45,439 bases of DNA from assembly GCA_900551445.1 (NCBI GenBank), contig URWA01000026.1, positions 1 through 45,439 of the forward strand, given 5' to 3'. A program made the position numbers and the translations under genes. Positions within the stretch are counted from its first letter, which is position 1, and every line of letters begins with the position of its first letter. Source of the DNA: an uncultured Bacteroides sp. (GTDB lineage: Bacteria > Bacteroidota > Bacteroidia > Bacteroidales > Bacteroidaceae). The notes beneath the pieces are model-generated. The model saw only the letters and a list, made by a program, of their open reading frames with translations, ran no database searches and was not told the DNA's origin. Positions 40,880 through 45,439 of this stretch are shown here, in pieces.

Positions 40880-41467
40880 ATGAGTAGTAGAGAAGATATA
40901 TTGCAGAACATCCGTCGGAATACGCGGGTGCGTTATGAGAAGCCCGACTTGTCGGCCTTGGAACAGGAAGCGATAACGTATGCCAATCCGGTGGCACAGT
41001 TCAGTAAGGTGGTAGCGGAAGTAGGTGGACGTGTCGTGGAGGTAAAGGACGGTGAAGATGTAAATGATTTGATTCGCAAACTGTATCCGGATGCCAAACG
41101 TATAGCCTCCAACTTGAAAGAGATTACATGTGCTACTTTCCATCCGGACGATGTAGCTGCATCAGCAGATTTGGATGGAACGGACTTGGCTGTAGTACGC
41201 GGACGCATCGGCGTTTGTGAAAATGGGGCTGTCTGGGTGGAGCAGGATGTGGAACAACGTGCGGTGTACTTTATTTCTGAAGCGTTGATTCTTTTGCTCG
41301 ACCGGAAGAACCTGGTCAATAACATGCATGAGGCCTATCAGAAGACAGATACAGGAGAATATGGTTACGGAGTGTTTATCTCAGGTCCTTCTAAAACAGC
41401 CGATATCGAGCAGGCGCTGGTTTTAGGAGCTCACGGAGCCCGTGAACTGACTGTGCTGCTGGTATGA
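40880..41467 (+). CDS. lutC: Lactate utilisation protein C, LUD domain
   Basis: The 195-residue LUD-domain protein is the third subunit of the lactate oxidation complex. It has LDGTDLAVVRGRIGVCENG, VEQDVEQRAVYFIS and the C-terminal GYGVFISGPSKTADIEQALV typical of LutC. It has no cysteine cluster. It lies 6 nt after lutB and ends before a strong terminator. Confidence 0.93.
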   Translation: MSSREDILQNIRRNTRVRYEKPDLSALEQEAITYANPVAQFSKVVAEVGGRVVEVKDGEDVNDLIRKLYPDAKRIASNLKEITCATFHPDDVAASADLDGTDLAVVRGRIGVCENGAVWVEQDVEQRAVYFISEALILLLDRKNLVNNMHEAYQKTDTGEYGYGVFISGPSKTADIEQALVLGAHGARELTVLLV

Positions 41468-41487
41468 AAAGGTTAAGTTGATAAAAG

Positions 41488-41530
41488 AAAAAGTTCCAAT
41501 GTCTTCACGGAGACGCTGGAACTTTTTTTT
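41488..41530. terminator. Bidirectional terminator after lutC
   Basis: AAAAAGTTCCA (41488-41498) pairs with TGGAACTTTTT, with an inner GTCT/AGAC. Eight T's end it on the plus side; A's precede, serving the convergent gene. Confidence 0.88.
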
Positions 41531-41550
41531 ACCTTCGATTCAAGGAAGGC

Positions 41551-41775
41551 TTACTTTTGCTGCATAGTCTGGATGAAGGGTTTTGCAGCTTTTGTCATAT
41601 TGTGGCTGTGGCTCCACTCCAAGAATTGTGTGCCTGTCCACCACAATATGTTCATGACGATTACCGCCAATAGGATGGTGAAAGCTGTAATCTTGGCTTC
41701 CAGTTGTTTGCTGGAGATTTTTCTCGCCTTCTTTTTTCCCATCTCGGTACTATTCACTAACCGTATTCTTTTCAT
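41551..41775 (-). CDS. Small single-pass membrane protein, unknown function
   Basis: The protein has 74 residues from the ATG at 41775; an ATG at 41742 gives 63 and the frame stays open to 41844. The N terminus is very basic (MGKKKARKISSKQ), followed by one hydrophobic helix (ITAFTILLAVIVMNILWW) and a short polar tail. The basic side should stay in the cytoplasm. I know no named family. It lies between lutC, convergent with a shared terminator, and pflA upstream, 90 nt away on the same strand, so it might be read through from pfl transcripts. Confidence 0.55.
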   Translation of the reverse strand: MKRIRLVNSTEMGKKKARKISSKQLEAKITAFTILLAVIVMNILWWTGTQFLEWSHSHNMTKAAKPFIQTMQQK

Positions 41776-41865
41776 ATTAGTTTCCAAATTTCTTTTTCTG
41801 ACTAATAAATGGAATATAGGAAGGAATACTGCACGAAAAGACAAAATATTTTTGGAAAAAAGAAA

Positions 41866-42594
41866 TTAGTTCACATACACAGTCTTGAAATACCTGTCAA
41901 ACAACTGTTTGGCTTCATCTAGCTGTGCCTGGGTATTCAGCTTGACATCTTTCAGTTTATACTCCATGTTCATGGCTTCGTACTTGTGTACCCCCAAGGT
42001 GTGGTAGGGAAGTATCTCTACCCGTTCAATCATGCGATAGTTTTTGAAATGTTCACCCAGGGCTTCGATGTCCTCTTTAAAATAACTGTAATTTTGTACC
42101 AGTACATAGCGTAACCAGAAAGGCTTTTGGTTCTCTTCGAGCCAGGCGGCTGTTTTCAGGGTTTGTGCATTACTTCTGGAGGTAAGTGTTTTGTGGCGTG
42201 CGTCATTGAATTCTTTGACATCCAACAGTACGAGGTCGGCCAGTGAAAGAAGTTCTTTTACATCTTCATTCCAAATACCTCCGTTGGTGTCTACGCAGAT
42301 GTGGATGCCCGCTTCTTTCAGCATGCGGAACAAAGGAATCAGGGCCTTGGCTTGGAAGGTAGGTTCTCCGCCACTGAAAGTGATGCCTCCTTTTTTCCCG
42401 AAGAAAGGCTTCTGGCTTACGGCCATTTTAAGAATTTCTTCTGGAGCCGTTTCTTTGCTTTCTCCTTTGGCATCAATGGTGTCCGGATTGGCGCAATACA
42501 AGCATCGGAAATTGCAGCCTTGCAGGAATACGACCAGGCGTATCCCTGGTCCGTCGTATGTTCCTAATGATTCGTATGAATGTACTCTGATCAT
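41866..42594 (-). CDS. pflA: Pyruvate formate-lyase activating enzyme
   Basis: The 242-residue radical SAM protein makes the glycyl radical in PflB. The cluster motif is FLQGCNFRCLYCANP (Cys27, Cys31, Cys34), followed by GGITFSGGEPTFQ and DTNGGIWNEDV. It lies 86 nt downstream of pflB in the same direction, with a hairpin in the gap that may lower its expression relative to the structural enzyme. It acts only without oxygen. Confidence 0.95.
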   Translation of the reverse strand: MIRVHSYESLGTYDGPGIRLVVFLQGCNFRCLYCANPDTIDAKGESKETAPEEILKMAVSQKPFFGKKGGITFSGGEPTFQAKALIPLFRMLKEAGIHICVDTNGGIWNEDVKELLSLADLVLLDVKEFNDARHKTLTSRSNAQTLKTAAWLEENQKPFWLRYVLVQNYSYFKEDIEALGEHFKNYRMIERVEILPYHTLGVHKYEAMNMEYKLKDVKLNTQAQLDEAKQLFDRYFKTVYVN

Positions 42595-42610
42595 GGTGAA
42601 TAAAAAATAA

Positions 42611-42655
42611 TAGACACAAGCTACCCCTTGATTATGCCGGGGTAACCTGTGTCTA
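42611..42655 (-). terminator. Intercistronic hairpin between pflB and pflA
   Basis: TAGACACA (42611-42618) and TGTGTCTA (42648-42655), with TACCCC/GGGGTA inside, make a stable stem. Leftward it is followed by TTATTTTTTATTC, a weak T tract. Partial termination or mRNA protection would give more PflB than PflA. Confidence 0.65.
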
Positions 42656-42680
42656 AAGTGAATATACTTTTTAGCTTCAA

Positions 42681-44903
42681 TTACATGCGTTCGTGGAAGC
42701 TGCGTGAAATTACTTCCAACTGATGTTCACGGCTCAGTTTGATGAAGTTCACGGCATAACCTGATACGCGGATGGTCAACTGCGGATATTTTTCCGGATG
42801 TTCCATCGCGTCTTCCAGCATTTCCCGGTTCAATACGTTCACGTTCAAGTGGTGCGCACCTTTCACAAAGTAACCGTCCATCATTGTAACGAGGTTTTCG
42901 ATACGGTTTTCCATATCTACTCCCAATGACTTCGGAACAATGGAGAATGTGTTGCTGATACCGTCTTGTGAATCACGATAGCGCAATTTGGCTACAGAAC
43001 TCAAAGAAGCAATGGCGCCGTTCTTGTCACGTCCATGCATCGGGTTGGCACCCGGTGCAAATGCCACGCCTTTGGCACGTCCGTCGGGAGTAGCACCTGT
43101 TTTCTTTCCGTACATCACGTTGGAAGTGATGGTCAGGATAGACAAGGTCGGTTTGGCGTTCTTGTAAACCGGTAATTTCTTCAGCTCTTCGTCGAAATAG
43201 TAAATCAGGTCGACAGCCAAGTGGTCTACACGGTCGTCATCATTACCGAAGCAAGGGAATTCTCCTTCGATGTCGAAGCCTTCTGTCAAGCCGATGTCGT
43301 TGCGGCGTGCAGTTACTTTGGCATATTTGATGGCAGAAAGTGAGTCGACTGCAATTGACATACCTGCTACACCATAGGCCAGGTTAATAGCTGGGTCAGT
43401 GTCTACAAATGCCATTTGGGCTTTTTCGTAGTAGTACTTGTCGTGCATGTAATGAATGATGTTCATGGCTTCATTATATACACGGGCCATTTCTTTCAAT
43501 ACTTTCTTATAATTGGCCAGTACTTCTTCAAAGTTCAGCACATCGCTGGTCAATGCCGGAATGCCTTTTACCATCAGGGTTCCTGTATTTTCACAACGTC
43601 CACCATTGATGGCCAGCAGCAGGGCTTTTGCCAGGTTACAGCGTGCACCGAAGAACTGGATGTGACGGCCGATATCTTGATAAGAAACGCAGCAGGCAAT
43701 ACCGTAATCGTCTGAATTGCGGACTTCGCGCATCAGGTCATCGTTTTCGTATTGGATAGAAGAAGTATCAATTGATACCTGAGCGCAGAAATTCTTGAAG
43801 CCTTCCGGCAATTCCGGACTCCACAGAACGGTCAAGTTCGGTTCAGGTGAAGGACCGAGGTTGTACAATGTCTGCAGGAAGCGGAAAGAAGTCTTGGTAA
43901 CCTTGGTACGTCCGTCATTGAAGCGTCCACCGATAGATTCCGTAACCCAAGTCGGGTCGCCTGCAAAGATATCATTATAAGCTTGCATACGCAGATGACG
44001 TACCATGCGCAATTTGATGACGAACTGGTCAATCAGCTCCTGTGCATGAGCTTCGTCCAGCAGGCCGTGAGCCATATCGTATTCAATATAGATATCCAGG
44101 AAGGAAGAAACATTACCCAGTGACATGGCAGCACCGTCCTGTTCTTTTACGGCAGCCAGATAAGCCATATATACCCACTGTACGGCTTCCTGTGCGTTCA
44201 GTGCCGGACGTCCTAATTCAAGTCCGTACTGTTCGCCCATTATCTTGATTTCTTTCAAGGCTTTGATTTGTTCTGCCACTTCTTCACGGAGGCGGATACG
44301 GGCGTCTGTCATCGGACCCGTAAGGTGACGTAAGTCGTTTTGTTTGGCTTCAATCAGACGGTCCAGTCCATAAAGTGCCAGACGGCGATAATCACCGATG
44401 ATACGTCCACGTGCATAGTTGTCGGGTAGTCCTGTCAGGAATCCCAGTGAGCGGAAAGAACGGATTTCTTCTGTATAAGCATCGAAGACTCCATCGTTGT
44501 GAGTTTTGCGGTAGTGGGTGAAGATATCTTTTACTCTTGGATCTACTTCTACTCCATTTTCACGACAAGCTTTCTCTACAACTTTTATTCCTCCGAAAGG
44601 TTTGATAGCACGGCGTAGCACTTCGTCCGTCTGCAAGCCGACAATGACTTCGTTTTCTTTATCAATATATCCAGGTGCGAAAGAAGTGATGGTAGAAACT
44701 GTGGATGGGTCAAGGGAGCGTATTCCGTTGTTTGCACGTTCTTCAGCCAATGCTTCCAGACATTTGTTCCAAACAGCTTTTGTACGTTCGGTCGGACCCG
44801 TCAGGAATGAAGCGTCGCCTTCGTAAGGCGTAATGTTTGTCTTTACGAAATCGGTGACGTTGATTTCATGGTTCCAACGACCTTCTTTAAAATTCATTGC
44901 CAT
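42681..44903 (-). CDS. pflB: Formate C-acetyltransferase (pyruvate formate-lyase)
   Basis: The 740-residue glycyl-radical enzyme cleaves pyruvate with CoA to acetyl-CoA and formate. The paired active-site cysteines are Cys404 and Cys405 (GIACCVSYQD). The radical glycine is Gly715 in VSGYAVNF near the C terminus. Length and motifs separate it from choline or glycerol lyases. It is preceded by a clean promoter and a possible operator and followed by its activator. Confidence 0.97.
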   Translation of the reverse strand: MAMNFKEGRWNHEINVTDFVKTNITPYEGDASFLTGPTERTKAVWNKCLEALAEERANNGIRSLDPSTVSTITSFAPGYIDKENEVIVGLQTDEVLRRAIKPFGGIKVVEKACRENGVEVDPRVKDIFTHYRKTHNDGVFDAYTEEIRSFRSLGFLTGLPDNYARGRIIGDYRRLALYGLDRLIEAKQNDLRHLTGPMTDARIRLREEVAEQIKALKEIKIMGEQYGLELGRPALNAQEAVQWVYMAYLAAVKEQDGAAMSLGNVSSFLDIYIEYDMAHGLLDEAHAQELIDQFVIKLRMVRHLRMQAYNDIFAGDPTWVTESIGGRFNDGRTKVTKTSFRFLQTLYNLGPSPEPNLTVLWSPELPEGFKNFCAQVSIDTSSIQYENDDLMREVRNSDDYGIACCVSYQDIGRHIQFFGARCNLAKALLLAINGGRCENTGTLMVKGIPALTSDVLNFEEVLANYKKVLKEMARVYNEAMNIIHYMHDKYYYEKAQMAFVDTDPAINLAYGVAGMSIAVDSLSAIKYAKVTARRNDIGLTEGFDIEGEFPCFGNDDDRVDHLAVDLIYYFDEELKKLPVYKNAKPTLSILTITSNVMYGKKTGATPDGRAKGVAFAPGANPMHGRDKNGAIASLSSVAKLRYRDSQDGISNTFSIVPKSLGVDMENRIENLVTMMDGYFVKGAHHLNVNVLNREMLEDAMEHPEKYPQLTIRVSGYAVNFIKLSREHQLEVISRSFHERM

Positions 44904-44950
44904 AAATTGAAATATTAAAAGTTAGATGAATGTGGTTTTTTAAACCGCTG

Positions 44951-44981
44951 CAAAGGTAGTGAAAAGGCTTGTGCCGTACAA
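44951..44981 (-). promoter_or_regulatory. pflB promoter
   Basis: Leftward TTG (plus 44979-44981), 20 nt, then TACCTTTG (plus 44951-44958). The start would be about 40 nt before the ATG. Confidence 0.75.
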
Positions 44982-45006
44982 TACCTATTTTGTGGTATAG
45001 TATTAA

Positions 45007-45023
45007 TTTGTATTAATTACAAA
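45007..45023. promoter_or_regulatory. Dyad upstream of pflB
   Basis: TTTGTA-TTAAT-TACAAA is a perfect 6-5-6 dyad centred near -70 relative to the likely pflB start, where CRP/FNR-type activators often bind. Confidence 0.4.
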
Positions 45024-45087
45024 AACGTATGTGATTTAGATGTTGTAGAATGGATGGAACAGCCTTATGAAAAAAAGTCTATAAAAG

Positions 45088-45119
45088 TTTGCACAACTCA
45101 AAAAGTCACTCTATCTTTG
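45088..45119 (+). promoter_or_regulatory. Promoter of the tRNA cluster
   Basis: TTTG (45088-45091), exactly 20 nt, then TATCTTTG (45112-45119): an ideal Bacteroidota promoter about 35 nt before the first tRNA. Confidence 0.85.
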
Positions 45120-45158
45120 CACCGCATTTGAGAGAAAATGCGTTGTCCCAAAAGATTT

Positions 45159-45245
45159 GGAAGTTTGGGTGAGTGGCTGAAACCAGCAGTTTGCTAAACT
45201 GCCGTACGGGTAACCGTACCGGGGGTTCGAATCCCCCAGCTTCCG
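45159..45245 (+). tRNA. tRNA-Ser (anticodon GCT), copy 1
   Basis: An 87-nt class II tRNA. GGAAGTT pairs with AGCTTCC, with discriminator G. The anticodon stem GCAGT/ACTGC encloses TTGCTAA (GCT). A long variable arm (GTACGGGTAACCGTAC) and a GGGGGTTCGAATCCCCC T-arm are present. CCA is not encoded. Confidence 0.96.
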
Positions 45246-45266
45246 CTTTGTTTGGGATAAGGAAAT

Positions 45267-45339
45267 GGCGCTTTCGTCTAGTGGTCTAGGACGCGGCCCT
45301 CTCACGGCTGAAACACGGGTTCGATTCCCGTATGCGCTA
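45267..45339 (+). tRNA. tRNA-Glu (anticodon CTC)
   Basis: A 73-nt tRNA with anticodon stem CGGCC/GGCTG around CTCTCAC (anticodon CTC at 45301-45303) and T-arm ACGGGTTCGATTCCCGT. The acceptor pairs GGCGCTT with ATGCGCT through one T-T mismatch and a terminal G-U. Discriminator is A. Confidence 0.92.
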
Positions 45340-45351
45340 CAGTCAGCTACT

Positions 45352-45438
45352 GGAAGTTTGGGTGAGTGGCTGAAACCAGCAGTTTGCTAAACTGCCGTAC
45401 GGGTAACCGTACCGGGGGTTCGAATCCCCCAGCTTCCG
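45352..45438 (+). tRNA. tRNA-Ser (anticodon GCT), copy 2
   Basis: Identical over all 87 nt to the copy at 45159-45245. It ends one base before the window edge, so the cluster may continue. Confidence 0.95.
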
Positions 45439-45439
45439 C

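Noticed and set aside
45111..45305. Leftward frame across the tRNA cluster
   Set aside because: It lies entirely over tRNA genes and their promoter.

Overview
The window looks like chromosomal DNA of an anaerobic member of the order Bacteroidales, most likely Bacteroides or Phocaeicola. This rests on three things: many starts preceded by the Bacteroidota promoter form (TTTG at about -33, 19-21 nt, then TAnnTTTG at -7); the gene content (NagB/ROK, a K+-dependent membrane pyrophosphatase, the aconitase/isocitrate dehydrogenase/citrate synthase cluster, LutABC, pyruvate formate-lyase, the indolepyruvate oxidoreductase operon); and lipoprotein and YgiQ-type proteins typical of the group. Genus is inference. 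I see no insertion sequence, prophage, CRISPR array or rRNA.

Layout. 1-3.9 kb: an overlapping SGNH, SGNH, MBOAT cassette, probably for O-acylation of an envelope glycan. 4.0-4.4 kb: tRNA-Arg(CCG), its terminator, and six 22-bp dyad repeats, followed by cutC and a convergent transglutaminase-like lipoprotein gene. 7.8-12 kb: an amino-sugar locus with nagB, a fused inactive-NagB/PIG-L deacetylase, and a divergent ROK regulator. 12-17.1 kb: leftward housekeeping genes (HAD phosphatase, pgi, gpsA, lysS). 17.4-23.5 kb: a rightward operon (nitrilase-family amidase, iorA, iorB, aminotransferase, paaK-like ligase, ACT protein) that can turn aromatic amino acids into aryl-acetyl-CoA and arylacetates. 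It converges on hppA.

26.1-28.4 kb: an AT-rich two-gene island, an ABC-type ATPase and a small protein with TOPRIM-like acidic motifs, resembling two-gene anti-phage modules. A second 22-bp dyad array follows its terminator. 28.7-33.7 kb: acn, icd, gltA, the oxidative arm from citrate to 2-oxoglutarate. 33.8-37 kb: an EamA transporter converging on YgiQ and a small unknown gene. 37-38.5 kb: a hemerythrin (RIC-type) protein overlapping a LuxR-type regulator whose receiver domain lacks the phosphorylation residues. 38.5-41.5 kb: lutABC with a long structured leader. 41.5-44.9 kb: a small membrane protein, pflA and pflB. The end holds two identical tRNA-Ser(GCT) genes flanking a tRNA-Glu(CTC).

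Taken together the genes describe fermentative anaerobic metabolism: amino-sugar entry to glycolysis, pyruvate cleavage to formate, lactate oxidation, amino-acid fermentation to arylacetates, a partial TCA cycle for glutamate, and energy saving through pyrophosphate. The two observations most worth following are the paired 22-bp-period dyad arrays and the ATPase/TOPRIM-like island.
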